NCBI RefSeq assembly: GCF_004801405.1
Contig: NZ_SSOB01000003.1
Location: 218,849-282,848, forward strand
DNA from: Cohnella fermenti
Lineage (GTDB): Bacteria; Bacillota; Bacilli; Paenibacillales; Paenibacillaceae
Reading direction: 5' to 3'
DNA: 64,000 nucleotides
Part shown: positions 1 to 9,943 of the stretch, one piece after another
Layout of the letters: the number at the start of each line of letters is the position of its first letter
Numbering within the stretch: the stretch's first letter is position 1
Notes under the pieces: generated by a model
The model's database searches: none
What the model saw: only the letters and a program-made list of their open reading frames with translations
Told to the model about the DNA's origin: nothing
Translations under genes and position numbers: made by a program

Positions 1-987
1 CCCGCCGGTTCGGTGCCGCTCGACTTCGCCTATCGCATTCATACGGAAGTCGGCAATCGCACGATCGGAGCGAAGGTGAACGGGCGGATCGTTCCGCTCG
101 ACCATAAGCTGAAGACCGGCGACATCGTCGAGATTCTGACCTCGAAGCACTCCTACGGGCCCAGCCAGGACTGGCTGAAGATCGCCCAATCGTCGCATGC
201 CCGCAGCAAGATCCGGCAGTGGTTCAAGAAGGAGAAGCGCGAGGAGAATGTCGAGAAGGGCTGGGATTCGCTCGAGCGCGAGCTGAAGCGCATCGGCCTT
301 GAGCCGTCGGAATGGATGACGGACGAGAAGCTGCTCGAAGCGGCGCGCAAGTTCACGTTCAACGATATCGAGGACATGATGTCCGCAATCGGCTTCGGCG
401 GCATCACCGCGGCGCAGATCTGCACCAAGCTGACGGAGAAGATGCGCCGGGAGATGGAAGAGGCGCAGCAGATTCAGCTTACCGGCGAGGTGCACAAGGA
501 AGCGAAGGCGATTCCGGAGCGGAAGAATCGGCCGTCGAGCGGCGTGGTCGTCAAGGGCGTCGACAATCTGCTCGTTCGCTTCGCGCGTTGCTGCAATCCG
601 GTTCCCGGCGACGAGATCGTCGGCTACATCACCCGCGGCCGGGGCGTCTCCGTCCATCGGACCGACTGCGCGAACCTGCCGCAGGCAACGGAGGGCGAAG
701 AGGCGGCGCGCGTTATCGAGGTCGAGTGGGAAGAGGCGGTTGAAGCCAACTACAGCGTCGAGATCGAGGTGCTCGGGCATGATCGCCGCGGCTTGCTGAA
801 CGAGGTGCTGCAGGCGGTGTCGGAGAGCAAGACGAACATGGCGGCCGTCTCGGGCCGTTCGGATCGCAACAAGGTCGCCATCATCCATCTGACGATTCTG
901 ATCCGCAACAAGGATCATCTTCATACCGTTGTGGAGAAGATCAAGCGGGTTAAGGATATTTTCTCCGTTCAGCGGATGATGCAGTAG
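1..987 (+). CDS. relA: RelA/SpoT (p)ppGpp synthetase/hydrolase, C-terminal part (5' truncated by window)
   Basis: The reading frame is open from base 1 and the start lies outside the window. What remains is the regulatory half of a long RelA/SpoT protein. A TGS domain comes first ([13 protein letters not shown], then the KVNGR and LKTGDIVEI segments), followed by a helical/linker region, a zinc-finger-like segment with the [11 protein letters not shown] and HRTDCANL motifs, and a C-terminal ACT domain ending in VQRMMQ. The catalytic hydrolase and synthetase domains are not visible. In the family this half senses the ribosome and balances the two activities of the stringent response. The gene directly precedes dtd, the usual Bacillales order. 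A second, small alarmone synthetase is encoded at 57227-58030. Confidence 0.95.
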   Translation, partial: PAGSVPLDFAYRIHTEVGNRTIGAKVNGRIVPLDHKLKTGDIVEILTSKHSYGPSQDWLKIAQSSHARSKIRQWFKKEKREENVEKGWDSLERELKRIGLEPSEWMTDEKLLEAARKFTFNDIEDMMSAIGFGGITAAQICTKLTEKMRREMEEAQQIQLTGEVHKEAKAIPERKNRPSSGVVVKGVDNLLVRFARCCNPVPGDEIVGYITRGRGVSVHRTDCANLPQATEGEEAARVIEVEWEEAVEANYSVEIEVLGHDRRGLLNEVLQAVSESKTNMAAVSGRSDRNKVAIIHLTILIRNKDHLHTVVEKIKRVKDIFSVQRMMQ

Positions 988-1097
988 GCGATAGGAACAG
1001 AGGCGAGGAGCAGGGAACAAAGCGAGGAGTATGGAATAAGGGCCAGGCGAGGCGTTGGATTCGCTTGGACGACAGGCCGGAGGGCATCAGGCAGCCA

Positions 1098-1541
1098 ATG
1101 AGAGTCGTACTGCAAAGAGTGGCGGAAGCGAGCGTTCGCGTGGAAGGTCGGGTTGTCGGCGAGATCGGCAAGGGGCATCTGCTTCTCGTCGGAATCGCGC
1201 CGGGCGACGGCGAGAAGGAACTGGGCTGGATGGCGGACAAGGTTGCCGGCCTGCGGGTGTTCGAGGACGAGGCGGGCAAGATGAACCTGTCGCTCGAGGA
1301 CATCGGAGGCGCGATTCTATCGGTGTCGCAGTTCACTCTGTACGGAGATTGCCGGAAGGGCCGGAGGCCGAACTTCATGGGTGCCGCGAAGCCGGAGCTG
1401 GCGTCGGAGCTGTACGACCGGTTTAACGCGATGCTGCGCGAGAAGGGCATCCGGGTCGAGACCGGCGTGTTCGGTGCGATGATGGACGTCTCGCTTGTGA
1501 ACGACGGACCGGTCACGCTTATTCTGGACAGCCCGGAGTGA
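1098..1541 (+). CDS. dtd: D-aminoacyl-tRNA deacylase
   Basis: This 147-residue protein matches the usual DTD length. It carries both signature stretches: SVSQFT at residues 75-80, whose Ser and Gln line the active site, and NDGPVT at 135-140, the cross-subunit GP motif that excludes L-amino acids. DTD removes D-amino acids wrongly attached to tRNA. ATG 1098 is chosen because it begins at the conserved [15 protein letters not shown]-like site lies about 13 bases upstream, slightly far. An in-frame upstream start at 1065 would add a non-conserved extension. The gene follows relA by 110 bases and is probably cotranscribed. Confidence 0.95.
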   Translation: MRVVLQRVAEASVRVEGRVVGEIGKGHLLLVGIAPGDGEKELGWMADKVAGLRVFEDEAGKMNLSLEDIGGAILSVSQFTLYGDCRKGRRPNFMGAAKPELASELYDRFNAMLREKGIRVETGVFGAMMDVSLVNDGPVTLILDSPE

Positions 1542-1631
1542 GAAGGCGGGAGTGGTCAGAAGGAAGACGGACGGAATAAGATTGCTGTTGGCGGCTTGTC
1601 TTGTGCGATGAATGATTGAAGCGGCGCTTCG

Positions 1632-1859
1632 TTGGCAACACTACATGTCGATCCCTTGTTGTGGAAAGGAAGTCGACGGATAGTGAGGCAAGCGGCGAAG
1701 GAAGCGAAGCTGCAGCGCGCAATGCGCGAAGGGGAGCCGCTCGACCGCCGGGCGGCGCTGGCCATGCAGGCCGGTACCGAGTTCGCGGGCGAGTTGGGCG
1801 AGGACGTTCGAAGCGGTGCCGGCTACGGCCGGAGGCATCCGCCGATGTCCCGCGGCTAG
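1632..1859 (+). CDS. possible small basic hypothetical protein
   Basis: This is an open frame of 75 codons from a TTG start, rich in Arg, Lys and Ala. The middle (AKEAKLQRAMREGEPLDRRAALAM) has a plausible helical composition, and the frame ends just before a terminator-like hairpin. I recognise no family and no convincing ribosome binding site, and several other frames are also open here. It may be a small real gene downstream of dtd or simply GC-rich open sequence. Confidence 0.25.
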   Translation: MATLHVDPLLWKGSRRIVRQAAKEAKLQRAMREGEPLDRRAALAMQAGTEFAGELGEDVRSGAGYGRRHPPMSRG

Positions 1860-1883
1860 AAGCAAACGTGGCAACGGAAGAAG

Positions 1884-1919
1884 GGGCTGGCCGTCTAAGG
1901 ACGGCGCGGCTCTTTTTTT
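1884..1919 (+). terminator. intrinsic terminator after the relA-dtd region
   Basis: A GC-rich hairpin with CCGTC/GACGG at its core and a flanking GGC/GCGGCT extension is followed by a run of seven T residues. It would end transcripts from the dtd side before the repeat island begins. Confidence 0.6.
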
Positions 1920-1931
1920 GACAGTGGGGGC

Positions 1932-2058
1932 CAACCCAGCAACCCCAGCAACCCCAGCAACCCCAGCAACCCCAGCAACCCCAGCAACCCCAGCAACCCC
2001 AGCAGCCCCAGCAACCCCAGCAACCCCAGCAACCCCGCAGCCCCAGCAACCCCGCCAC
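1932..2058. repeat. 9-bp minisatellite, unit CCCAGCAAC, about 13 copies
   Basis: The 9-bp unit CCCAGCAAC is repeated head to tail almost perfectly, with variants where CAGCCCCAG or CCGC interrupts. Because the unit is a multiple of three, all three frames stay open on both strands and create long but meaningless proline/alanine/threonine or Gly-Cys-Trp frames. It lies just upstream of dispersed repeat copy A. Confidence 0.95.
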
Positions 2059-2112
2059 CCCCGTCGCCCCGACAACCATCTCGCCATCTCTGTCGATGTC
2101 GCTGGCTGTCGG

Positions 2113-2294
2113 ATTTTATGTGAAAAATCACATTCGAGCGGCTTAATAATGGCAGTTTGGGCGATTTTATGTGAAAAACAGCATACATAAAGAAAATGTC
2201 AGCTCGAGTTGCCGGATGTACACTAAAAATCACATAAAACGCCTCGATTGCCGCCAATTCAAGCCAATGAATGTGAAAAATCACATAAAATCGC
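2113..2294 (+). repeat. dispersed palindromic-box element, copy A
   Basis: This roughly 180 bp intergenic unit holds four boxes. Box 1 (from 2118) is ATGTGAAAAATCACAT, a near-perfect palindrome. Box 2 (from 2168) is ATGTGAAAAACAGCAT. Box 3 (around 2217-2236) has a TACACTAAAAATCACAT core. Box 4 (from 2270) is ATGTGAAAAATCACAT again. The outer flanks are inverted: ATTTT precedes box 1 and AAAAT follows box 4, so the unit has terminal inverted repeats. The A-tract in every box is on the plus strand. Five further full copies occur in the window in the same orientation. Confidence 0.9.
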
Positions 2295-2324
2295 AAAAGT
2301 CCTCGGATCCCCCCCCTATTTCGC

Positions 2325-2410
2325 CGCACCATTTCCTCAAACTATTCCCTCAGACCATTCCCTCAGACCATTCCCTCAGACCATTCCCTCAGACCATTCC
2401 CTCGAACCAT
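2325..2410. repeat. 13-bp minisatellite, unit AGACCATTCCCTC
   Basis: Four nearly perfect direct copies of AGACCATTCCCTC are flanked by degenerate copies (ACTATTCCCTC and GAACCATTTC). The array begins about 30 bases after copy A ends. It has no coding potential. Confidence 0.9.
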
Positions 2411-2598
2411 TTCGCCGCGCTAAGTCCAAAGTCACGAAAAATGGATAAAACTTTCGAATAAGAGCAACTTTTGTCTCATGAAGCGTTAGTTTTTATCCGA
2501 TAAATGGAATAGAAAAGCGATACTATCATTTAGAATACCGACGTGTCGTTTTTTTTAAGGAACGGATGGATTTCTTTTTTCAAATTGGAGGCGGGAGT

Positions 2599-4941
2599 TT
2601 GAAGAAGAAAACGTTGGTTTGGTCTGCGGCGCTTGCGCTCGGACTGGGGGCCGTATCAGCGGCAGGCGCGGAAACGAGCTTGGCGGCAACATCGGCTGAT
2701 TTCACGGATTTGAAGGATCTCGACACCGCCACAAAGGCGAAGTTCGACGCGTTGATCGCGGCAGGCATCTTCGAAGGGGTCAGCGACACGAGCTTCGGAC
2801 TTCAAGAGGAGATGAATCGCGCACAATTCGCGAAGGTAGCCGCATTGATTCTGGACCTTAAAGCCGATGCGACAACTTCGAGCTTCAGCGATGTGAAGGC
2901 GGACGGTGCGAACGGGTATGCACTGCCCTACATCGAGGCCTTGAAGCAAGCGGGACTTACGGACGGAATCGGCGAAGGCCAGTTCAACCCGGCAGGCAAG
3001 GTGACGAAGGAACAGTTGGCGACGTTCCTCGTTCGCATTCTCGGCAAGGATACGGAAGCGGAGCAAACCGCCGGCGTGAACGATGGTAGCGTCTCCGATT
3101 GGGCGAAAGGCTATGTGGCGAAGGCCATTGAGTTAAAATTGCTGTCCAACGGCGCGGATGGCAAATTTGGCGGAACGACCAACGCCACTCGTGACCTGCT
3201 TGTGCTGGGCTCATACGAAACGAAGGTCACTTACGAAGAGTTGATACCGCTCAGAGTGAGCGGGGCCGAGTTCGGCGAAGGGAATACGCTGGAGCTGACG
3301 ATAAGCGGGGGGATCGACGAGAGCTCGATCGACCTATCGAAGATTACGGTGAACGGCAAAGCTCTCGACCCGACGAAGGATAGCTTCAAGCTGTCCGACG
3401 ACAAGAAGTCCATCGTCATCACTCTCCACGACGGCTTCACGATCGATACGGCGACGGACCCTGTCGTCAAGGCGGACGGATTAAAGACGCTTTTCGGCAA
3501 CGAGGTAAAGAACGATGATTCGCAGCCGATTCCGGTCAAGGTAACGACCGCTCCGAAGGGATCGACGTCTTCGGCGACAACGACGACGACCTCGACGACA
3601 CCTTATACGCCTCCGGCGAGCGTCGCGGTTCCTGTTATCTCTTCCGCGTCTGAGGTTGCCTCGACTTCCGCTCACTTCGGCATTACGGCTTCCGTTGCGG
3701 GAACAGTGTACTACGCTGTTTATCCGTCTGTTGCGTCAGCTCCGTCGCTGGATCTGATCATGGATGCAGGAAGCAGCCATGTGGCGGCGGCAGAGCAATT
3801 GAGCTTCACGATCGATCTGACCGAATTGACGCCGAACACGTCCTACGTTCTCTACGCATTCGAACGCAATTCGTCCGGAGTGAACTCCGCTCTTGCGTCC
3901 AACGCGTTCACGACGCTCGAGGCGGAGGAGGAGCAAGAGGAACCGCAGCAACCGCAAGAGCCGACGATCTCGATCGATACTTCGAGCCTGTCGACCGACT
4001 CTCACGGCTTCAGCTTAAGCGTATCTGCGTCGGCGGAGATTGAGACGTTGTATTACTTCGTTGTTCCGGGCGCCTACAATTCTTCTTATAATGCAGAGAC
4101 CGTTAAAGGCACGGCGGATTCGTCTATTCCCGTAACGAACAGCCAGGTGACCGTGTCCGACGACGCTCTCGCGGCTGCGACTTCGTATACCGTCTATATT
4201 GTCGGCGAATCGGCCTCCGGCTTGACCTCGGTTGCTTACCAATCGTTCACGACCGCCGCTGCCGCTGCTGCCGCTCCATACACGGCAACGTTCGATCAAG
4301 CGGGAACCTTGCGTACGGAATCGGGCTCGACCAGTACGATTACGGCTCAAGCGACCTCCGACGGTGCCGATACGGTGCATTACGTTCTTGTGGACAGCAT
4401 GGAAGCGGGAATGTCGGAAGCTCTTATCTTGGAAGGCAAGAATGCCGGCGGGGGAGCGGCGATCCGCTCAGGCACGATGACCAAGGCGGGCAACGGGTTC
4501 ACGGTAACGCTCGATAATCTGGACTCGAATAAAACCTACTATTTGTATGCTGTCGGCTCTAATACGCTCGGTACGGGTTCGTTGTCGACTTATATTTATT
4601 ATCGGACGGACAGCGTGCTGAATGAGTTTGATGTGACCTTGGACGGTATTCAAGCGACGGTGGGTTACACAAGCTCTTATTACAATATCTATTACTTGGT
4701 TGAGACCTATGATTCGGTAGAACCGACTGCTCCATCGGCGGATTATGTCATTACTTACGGTATGTCGTCCACTAACATGAATGTTCTCACCATTAATGAA
4801 CTAATGTTGTCGATGCAGTCAGCCAAGATTTACTTCGTAGTTGTGGACGGCGCTTATCGCTCGAATGTGGTTGAGGCGGATTACGCAAGCGGCGGCTCCG
4901 GAGGGCTCCCAGGCGGCGGGATTATTTTGCCTCCGTGGTGA
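2599..4941 (+). CDS. S-layer homology (SLH) surface protein with four fibronectin-like repeats
   Basis: This is a secreted cell-surface protein of 780 residues. A signal peptide follows the start (KKKTLVWSAALALG, then Ala-rich sequence to the AETSLA region). Three SLH domains come next, at about residues 30-90, 91-155 and 160-215 (for example FSDVKADGANGYALPYIEALKQ and DWAKGYVAKAIELK). In this family SLH domains bind pyruvylated secondary wall polymer. A Ser/Thr-rich linker leads to four repeats of roughly 100 residues, each ending with a TxYxLYAxG or TSYTVYIVGES-like strand, and the tail is Gly/Pro-rich (GGSGGLPGGG). The TTG at 2599 is preferred over ATG 2566 because GGAGGCGGG lies just upstream and it starts directly at the signal peptide. 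No catalytic domain is visible. Its role may be structural or adhesive. Confidence 0.85.
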   Translation: MKKKTLVWSAALALGLGAVSAAGAETSLAATSADFTDLKDLDTATKAKFDALIAAGIFEGVSDTSFGLQEEMNRAQFAKVAALILDLKADATTSSFSDVKADGANGYALPYIEALKQAGLTDGIGEGQFNPAGKVTKEQLATFLVRILGKDTEAEQTAGVNDGSVSDWAKGYVAKAIELKLLSNGADGKFGGTTNATRDLLVLGSYETKVTYEELIPLRVSGAEFGEGNTLELTISGGIDESSIDLSKITVNGKALDPTKDSFKLSDDKKSIVITLHDGFTIDTATDPVVKADGLKTLFGNEVKNDDSQPIPVKVTTAPKGSTSSATTTTTSTTPYTPPASVAVPVISSASEVASTSAHFGITASVAGTVYYAVYPSVASAPSLDLIMDAGSSHVAAAEQLSFTIDLTELTPNTSYVLYAFERNSSGVNSALASNAFTTLEAEEEQEEPQQPQEPTISIDTSSLSTDSHGFSLSVSASAEIETLYYFVVPGAYNSSYNAETVKGTADSSIPVTNSQVTVSDDALAAATSYTVYIVGESASGLTSVAYQSFTTAAAAAAAPYTATFDQAGTLRTESGSTSTITAQATSDGADTVHYVLVDSMEAGMSEALILEGKNAGGGAAIRSGTMTKAGNGFTVTLDNLDSNKTYYLYAVGSNTLGTGSLSTYIYYRTDSVLNEFDVTLDGIQATVGYTSSYYNIYYLVETYDSVEPTAPSADYVITYGMSSTNMNVLTINELMLSMQSAKIYFVVVDGAYRSNVVEADYASGGSGGLPGGGIILPPW

Positions 4942-5070
4942 TGCAGCGGGTTTGAATCGATAATAGCGCTTCCTTTTTTGTAACCAAACCGTAATCTTTG
5001 TAACATCGTTCTTTAAAACAAATGGCTTATTATAAATAGCGACCCCCTTTTTTTAATATAATTCATTTGG

Positions 5071-5101
5071 ACCTGCCGGTGATTCGGCAGGTTATTTTCT
5101 T
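5071..5101 (+). terminator. intrinsic terminator downstream of the SLH gene
   Basis: The stem ACCTGCC/GGCAGGT has a short loop (GGTGATTC region) and is followed by TTATTTTCTTT. It lies about 130 bases after the SLH stop codon. Confidence 0.6.
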
Positions 5102-5196
5102 TGTCATGGAGACGAACAGGGGGAAGGACGCTGCGAATCAAGACGATGGAGTCGGCGAGGGTGGTGCTGCCCGGCGATGGCGATGGGGAACGAAGA

Positions 5197-5376
5197 TGTA
5201 TGTGAAAATTCACATTGGTGCTGCTCCGAAACGGGTGATTTGGATGATTTTATGTGAAAAACCACATTCATAAGGGCCGTTTCGCCTCGAACTGCCCTTA
5301 TATATGCTAAAATTCACATAAAACACCTCGATCATGCGGAAATCCAAACAACGAATGTGAAAAACCACATAAATTG
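5197..5376 (+). repeat. dispersed palindromic-box element, copy B
   Basis: The same four-box layout as copy A is present: ATGTGAAAATTCACAT near 5199, ATGTGAAAAACCACAT near 5252, TATGCTAAAATTCACAT near 5313, and ATGTGAAAAACCACAT near 5355, followed by AAATTG rather than AAAATCG. It lies between the SLH gene terminator and the hisS leader. The sequence after it, to about 5470, contains only a weak CAAGCCATC repetition. Confidence 0.9.
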
Positions 5377-5524
5377 CATGTTGCTGTAACGAAGCCAAGC
5401 CGCCGCCCGACAAGCCATCGCCCACACCAAGCCATCCTCCACCGTCGCCATCCAGTCCAGAGTCATCATCCAAGTTGACACGCCTCGCCGCGGTGTATTA
5501 GAATAAGTAACAATTGTATCTAGC

Positions 5525-5886
5525 CATGGATTCCATGACGGGAAGAAGTACTCCGGACCCAGGTCCCCAGAGAGGAGAGCCTTCAGGCTGCAAGCTCTCC
5601 GACGATGACCGGACGAACGACCTCCCCGAGAACCCGTTGCGAACGGCAGGCTTACCCGCGAATGCGTCAGGCTTAAGTTGTTAGGCTAATGACGCCGCAT
5701 TTAAGGGATGAGCTGCTCATTAGCTTCGCGGCGTCGCCGGGCGTTAACCGGATCAAGCGCGAACGTGCGCGGTCGGCTCGATTGAGCTGGATTCGCACCG
5801 TTCGAATGACGGGTGGTACCGCGGAAGAGGAGTAAGAGCTTCCGTCCCTGACAGGCGATTGCCTTCAGGGACGGGGGCTTTTTTTG
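5525..5886 (+). promoter_or_regulatory. T-box leader upstream of hisS-aspS
   Basis: The T-box core GGGTGGTACCGCGG is at 5811-5824, the sequence that pairs with uncharged tRNA in the antiterminator. A terminator follows, with CCGTCCCTGA at 5842-5851 pairing with TCAGGGACGG and then a T-run to 5885. Upstream, 5530-5640 has features of stem I: GGGAAGAAGTAC, then a GGAGAGCC/GGCTGCAAGCTCTCC hairpin. A GAC in the context GAACGACC near 5610 could be an Asp specifier, but I cannot fix the specifier loop by eye. In the family, uncharged cognate tRNA favours readthrough. The 5380-5520 stretch before it holds nothing I recognise. Confidence 0.85.
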
Positions 5887-5933
5887 ATCGCACCCGCGTG
5901 GCAGATGGAAGAGGAAGAAAGGGAGGATCAAGC

Positions 5934-7184
5934 ATGGCGTTCCAGAAACCGCCGGGTACGCAGGATATTCTGCCCGGCAAGTCGGAGACGTGGCAGTTCG
6001 TGGAGAAGACGGCGAGAGAGATCTGCCGCAGGTATCACTTCCGCGAGATCCGCACTCCGATCTTCGAGATGACGGAGCTGTTCAAGCGGGGGGTTGGCGA
6101 GACGACCGACATCGTAGAGAAGGAGATGTACACCTTCGAGGACCGCGGCAACCGCAGCATGACGCTCCGGCCGGAAGGGACGGCGGGAACGGTTCGTTCC
6201 TACGTGGAGAACAAGCTGTACGGCGAGCCGGACCTGGCGAAGCTGTATTACATCGGACCGATGTTCCGCTACGAGCGGGCGCAAGCGGGCCGGTATCGCC
6301 AGTTCCACCAGTTCGGCGTGGAGGCGATCGGCTCCGACAGCCCGGCGCTCGATGCCGAGGTTATCGCGCTCGGCTACCACTTCTATAAGGAAGTCGGGCT
6401 TACAGGCGTTACGGTCGAGATCAATTCGGTCGGTACGCCGGAGGTTCGCGCGGCGTTCCGCTCGAAGCTGCTCGAATTCCTGACTCCGATGAAGGATAGC
6501 CTATGCGAGGATTGTCAATCGCGCATGGAACGCAATCCGCTGCGTGTCCTGGATTGCAAGGTGGATCAGGACAAATTCGCGGACGCGCCGTCGATTCTCG
6601 ACAGCCTAGACGAGGCGTGCGAAGCGCACTTCGCTACGGTTCGGGCTTGTCTGGACGGGATGGGCATTCCTTACCGGATCAATTCCCGTCTGGTGCGGGG
6701 GCTCGATTATTACACCCACACCGCGTTCGAGTACAAGGCCCAAGGAATCGGCGCGATCGATACCGTCGGCGGCGGCGGCCGCTACAACGGCCTTGTGGCG
6801 GACATCGGCGGGGACGACCGGCCGGGCGTCGGCCTCGGCATCGGGCTTGAGCGCACGCTGATGCTGCTCGAGAACCAAGGCGTGAAGCCGGACTCCGGCT
6901 CGCCGGTCGACGTGTTCGTCATGACGCTCGGCGAGCGTGCGGCCCGCGAATCGGCCGCGATCGTCCAGCGGCTGCGGAATGCGGGGCTTGCCGTCGAGCA
7001 AGACTTCCAGGGGCGCAAGACGAAGAGCCTGTTCAAGGCCGCAGAGCGTGCAGGTGCCACGTACGTCGCGATTCTCGGAGACGATGAGCTGGACCGGGGC
7101 GAGATCGCGCTGAAGCACCTGGCTACGCAAGAGCAGCGTCAAGTCAAGCTAGGCGAGCTGGAAGCCGCGATTCGCGGCAACTAA
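5934..7184 (+). CDS. hisS: histidyl-tRNA synthetase
   Basis: This class II synthetase of 416 residues is a normal bacterial length and charges tRNA-His. Visible signatures are the motif 1 region after FREIRTPIFE, motif 2 (MFRYERAQAGRYRQFHQFG near residue 110-128), the HisRS-specific RGLDYYTHTAFE near 258-270, and motif 3 (GVGLGIGLERTLML). A C-terminal anticodon-binding domain begins around DVFVMTLGE. ATG 5934 follows GGGAGG by about eight bases. A start at 5859 would add residues encoded by the terminator region. It is controlled by the T-box leader and forms an operon with aspS 44 bases downstream. Confidence 0.96.
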   Translation: MAFQKPPGTQDILPGKSETWQFVEKTAREICRRYHFREIRTPIFEMTELFKRGVGETTDIVEKEMYTFEDRGNRSMTLRPEGTAGTVRSYVENKLYGEPDLAKLYYIGPMFRYERAQAGRYRQFHQFGVEAIGSDSPALDAEVIALGYHFYKEVGLTGVTVEINSVGTPEVRAAFRSKLLEFLTPMKDSLCEDCQSRMERNPLRVLDCKVDQDKFADAPSILDSLDEACEAHFATVRACLDGMGIPYRINSRLVRGLDYYTHTAFEYKAQGIGAIDTVGGGGRYNGLVADIGGDDRPGVGLGIGLERTLMLLENQGVKPDSGSPVDVFVMTLGERAARESAAIVQRLRNAGLAVEQDFQGRKTKSLFKAAERAGATYVAILGDDELDRGEIALKHLATQEQRQVKLGELEAAIRGN

Positions 7185-7228
7185 CGAACGAATACACACA
7201 ACCGATCAGGTAAAGGGGAACAAACGAC

Positions 7229-9049
7229 ATGATGCTCAAAAACCGCGACTGCGGCACGTTAACGAAACAACACGTAGGGGAAACGGTCATTCTGAACGGG
7301 TGGGTGCAAGGCTGGCGCGACTTCGGCGGCCTGCTCTTCATCGATCTTCGCGATCGCTCCGGCATTGTCCAGATCGTCTTCAACCCGGAATTCGACAAGC
7401 AGGCGCTTGAGGTCGGCAGCCGCGCCCGGAACGAGTACGTTCTGGCCGTCAAGGGCAAGGTGGTCGAGCGCGATCCGGAGACGTTCAACGCGAACCTTGC
7501 GACCGGCGAGATCGAGATTCAGGTTCAAGAAGTCGAAGTGGTGAACAGCGCGAAGACGCCTCCGTTCCCGATCGAGGACGGCGTCGAGGTGGATGAGTCG
7601 CTTCGCCTGAAGTTCCGTTACCTCGATCTTCGCCGTCCGGAGATGCAGAAGACGCTGCGCCTCCGCTCGAAGGCGACGAAGGTGTTCCGCGACTTCCTCG
7701 ACAACAACGGCTTCATCGACGTCGAGACGCCGATTCTGACGAAGAGCACGCCGGAAGGCGCGCGCGACTACCTCGTGCCGAGCCGTGTGCACCCGGGCGA
7801 ATTTTTCGCGCTCCCGCAGTCTCCGCAGTTGTTCAAGCAGCTTCTGATGATCGGCGGACTTGAGCGCTACTATCAAGTGGCTCGTTGCTTCCGCGACGAA
7901 GACCTGCGCGCGGATCGCCAGCCGGAATTTACCCAGGTGGACATCGAGACGAGCTTCCTGTCCCAGGATCAACTGCTCGCGATGATGGAAGAGCTGATGG
8001 CTCGCCTGTTCAAGGAGACGGTCGGCGTCGACATTCCGACCCCGTTCCAGCGGCTCACGTATCATGACGCGATCCACAAGTATGGCTCCGACAAGCCGGA
8101 CCTTCGCTTCGACCTCGAGATCAAGGACGTTACCGACATCGTCAAGGGCAGCGACGTCAAGGTGTTCGCTTCCGTCGCTGCCTCCGGCGGCGTCGTCAAG
8201 GCGCTGAACGCGAAGGGCTGCGCAAGCTGGAGCCGCAAGGAGCTCGACGATCTGCAGCCGTTCGCCGCCCGCTACGGCGGCAAGGGCATCGCCTGGATCA
8301 CGATCAAGGACGGCGAATGGAAGGGGCCGATCGTCAAGTTCTTCAAGCCGGAAGAGATCGCCGCGCTGACCGAGCGCCTGAACGTCGAAGAAGGCGATCT
8401 GCTCACCTTCTCCGCCGACAAGCTGAAGACGGCTGCCGATGTCATGGGCAACCTGCGCCTGAAGGTCGGCCGCGAGCTCGGCCTGATCGACAACAGCGCA
8501 TTCAAGTTCCTGTGGGTCGTCGACTTCCCGCTCGTCGAATGGGATGAAGAAGCGAAGCGCTACGTGGCGCTGCACCATCCGTTCACCCGTCCGCACGACG
8601 ACGATCTGGCACTGTTCGATACCGATCCGGGCGCGATCCGCGCGCAAGCGTACGACATCGTCTTGAACGGCTACGAAGTGGGCGGCGGCTCGATGCGGAT
8701 CTATCGCCGCGACGTGCAGGAGAAGATGTTCTCCGCGCTCGGCTTCACGATGGAAGAAGCGAAGGACAAGTTCGGCTTCTTCCTGGACGCCTTCGAATAC
8801 GGCACGCCTCCGCACGGCGGCATCGCGTTCGGTCTCGACCGTCTGATCATGCTGCTCTCCGGCCGCACGAACCTGCGCGAGACGATCGCGTTCCCGAAGA
8901 CGGCAAGCGCGACCGACCTGCTGACCGACGCGCCGTCCACCGTCGCGGATCGCCAGATGGAAGAACTGCATATCCGCTTGTCCGCGAAGGCGCTCGCCGC
9001 CCAAGCGAAGGCGGCCGCTCCGGCAGCGGAAGAAGGCGCGGCGGAGTAA
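7229..9049 (+). CDS. aspS: aspartyl-tRNA synthetase
   Basis: This 606-residue bacterial-type AspRS has an N-terminal OB-fold anticodon-binding domain ([26 protein letters not shown]), class II motif 2 ([20 protein letters not shown]), the bacterial insertion (GAD) domain in the middle, and motif 3 ([16 protein letters not shown]). The tail is Ala-rich ([17 protein letters not shown]). It charges tRNA-Asp. Whether it is non-discriminating and also serves tRNA-Asn cannot be decided here. The AAAGGGGAACAA site precedes ATG 7229. A very long antisense frame (7259-9076) is a codon-bias shadow. Confidence 0.96.
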   Translation: MMLKNRDCGTLTKQHVGETVILNGWVQGWRDFGGLLFIDLRDRSGIVQIVFNPEFDKQALEVGSRARNEYVLAVKGKVVERDPETFNANLATGEIEIQVQEVEVVNSAKTPPFPIEDGVEVDESLRLKFRYLDLRRPEMQKTLRLRSKATKVFRDFLDNNGFIDVETPILTKSTPEGARDYLVPSRVHPGEFFALPQSPQLFKQLLMIGGLERYYQVARCFRDEDLRADRQPEFTQVDIETSFLSQDQLLAMMEELMARLFKETVGVDIPTPFQRLTYHDAIHKYGSDKPDLRFDLEIKDVTDIVKGSDVKVFASVAASGGVVKALNAKGCASWSRKELDDLQPFAARYGGKGIAWITIKDGEWKGPIVKFFKPEEIAALTERLNVEEGDLLTFSADKLKTAADVMGNLRLKVGRELGLIDNSAFKFLWVVDFPLVEWDEEAKRYVALHHPFTRPHDDDLALFDTDPGAIRAQAYDIVLNGYEVGGGSMRIYRRDVQEKMFSALGFTMEEAKDKFGFFLDAFEYGTPPHGGIAFGLDRLIMLLSGRTNLRETIAFPKTASATDLLTDAPSTVADRQMEELHIRLSAKALAAQAKAAAPAAEEGAAE

Positions 9050-9096
9050 TCCGGCAAGCGGCATTCCATTATCCATGGAGGAGTTGAACGAGCATC

Positions 9097-9864
9097 ATGC
9101 TGCATCAATTCTCGAGAACCGAGCTTGCGATCGGACCGGACGGGCTCGACATTCTGAAGGGAAGCACCGTGGCCGTCCTCGGAATCGGCGGAGTCGGCTC
9201 GATTGCGGCCGAGGCGCTCGCCCGGTCGGGAGTCGGCCGACTTATCCTGATCGACAAGGACGTCGTCGACATCACGAACATCAACCGGCAGATTCACGCG
9301 CTGACGACGACCGTCGGGCAGCCGAAGGCGGATCTGATGCGCGACCGCATCAAGCTGATCAATCCGGACTGCGACGCGATCTCGCTGCGGATGTTCTACA
9401 CGGAAGAGACGTACGAGGAGCTGTTCAAGTATCCGCTCGACTATGTCGTCGATGCCTCCGATACGATCTCGTACAAAATCCATCTGATCAAGCAATGCCT
9501 GCAGCGCAAAATTCCGATCATCTCCAGCATGGGCGCGGCGAACAAGACGGACCCGTCCCGGTTCGAGGTGGCCGATATCTCGAAGACAAGCGTCGATCCG
9601 ATCGCGCGCGTGATTCGATTGAAGCTGCGGAAGGAAGGCATCAAGAAGGGCGTGAAGGTCGTCTTCTCCAAGGAGGAGCCGCTGAAGCCGCTTGAGGACG
9701 TCACCCAGCGGATCGTGCCCGATACCGCGCCGAAGGAGATCCGCAAGGCGCAGCAGCCTCCGGCGAGCAATGCCTTCGTGCCGCCGGTAGCGGGGCTGAT
9801 CATGGTCGGCGTCGTGTTCCGCGAATTGGTCGAGAAGGGCAAGCAGAAGCGGGAGAACGACTGA
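9097..9864 (+). CDS. tcdA: tRNA threonylcarbamoyladenosine dehydratase (TcdA/CsdL, YrvM)
   Basis: This E1/ThiF-fold ATP-dependent enzyme (255 residues) has the nucleotide-binding glycine loop VLGIGGVGS near residues 28-36, the adjacent R in LARSGVGRL, and DKDVVDITNINRQIHA, the conserved stretch of TcdA proteins. It dehydrates t6A37 of tRNA to the cyclic ct6A form. The C-terminal half has the hydrophobic PPVAGLIMVGVVF segment typical of the family. A GGAGGAGTTG site precedes ATG 9097. It sits directly after aspS, as in Bacillus (aspS-yrvM). Confidence 0.93.
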   Translation: MLHQFSRTELAIGPDGLDILKGSTVAVLGIGGVGSIAAEALARSGVGRLILIDKDVVDITNINRQIHALTTTVGQPKADLMRDRIKLINPDCDAISLRMFYTEETYEELFKYPLDYVVDASDTISYKIHLIKQCLQRKIPIISSMGAANKTDPSRFEVADISKTSVDPIARVIRLKLRKEGIKKGVKVVFSKEEPLKPLEDVTQRIVPDTAPKEIRKAQQPPASNAFVPPVAGLIMVGVVFRELVEKGKQKREND

Positions 9865-9943
9865 TCCCGCACGGGAACGCTCCGGCTCACCCCCTGCTCA
9901 AGCCCAATCACAAGCAAGCATGAGCAAGCACAAGCAAACACGA

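Noticed and set aside
1616..1921. 101-codon Arg-rich frame overlapping the small hypothetical gene
   Set aside because: It runs into the terminator T-run and has strongly skewed composition.
2113..2294. CRISPR-like array
   Set aside because: The boxes are short, imperfect, partly inverted and with conserved rather than unique spacers. No cas genes are present.
7259..9076. 605-codon open frame antisense to aspS
   Set aside because: It mirrors aspS exactly, has Arg/Leu/Asp-skewed composition and no family features. High GC third positions leave the antisense frame open.
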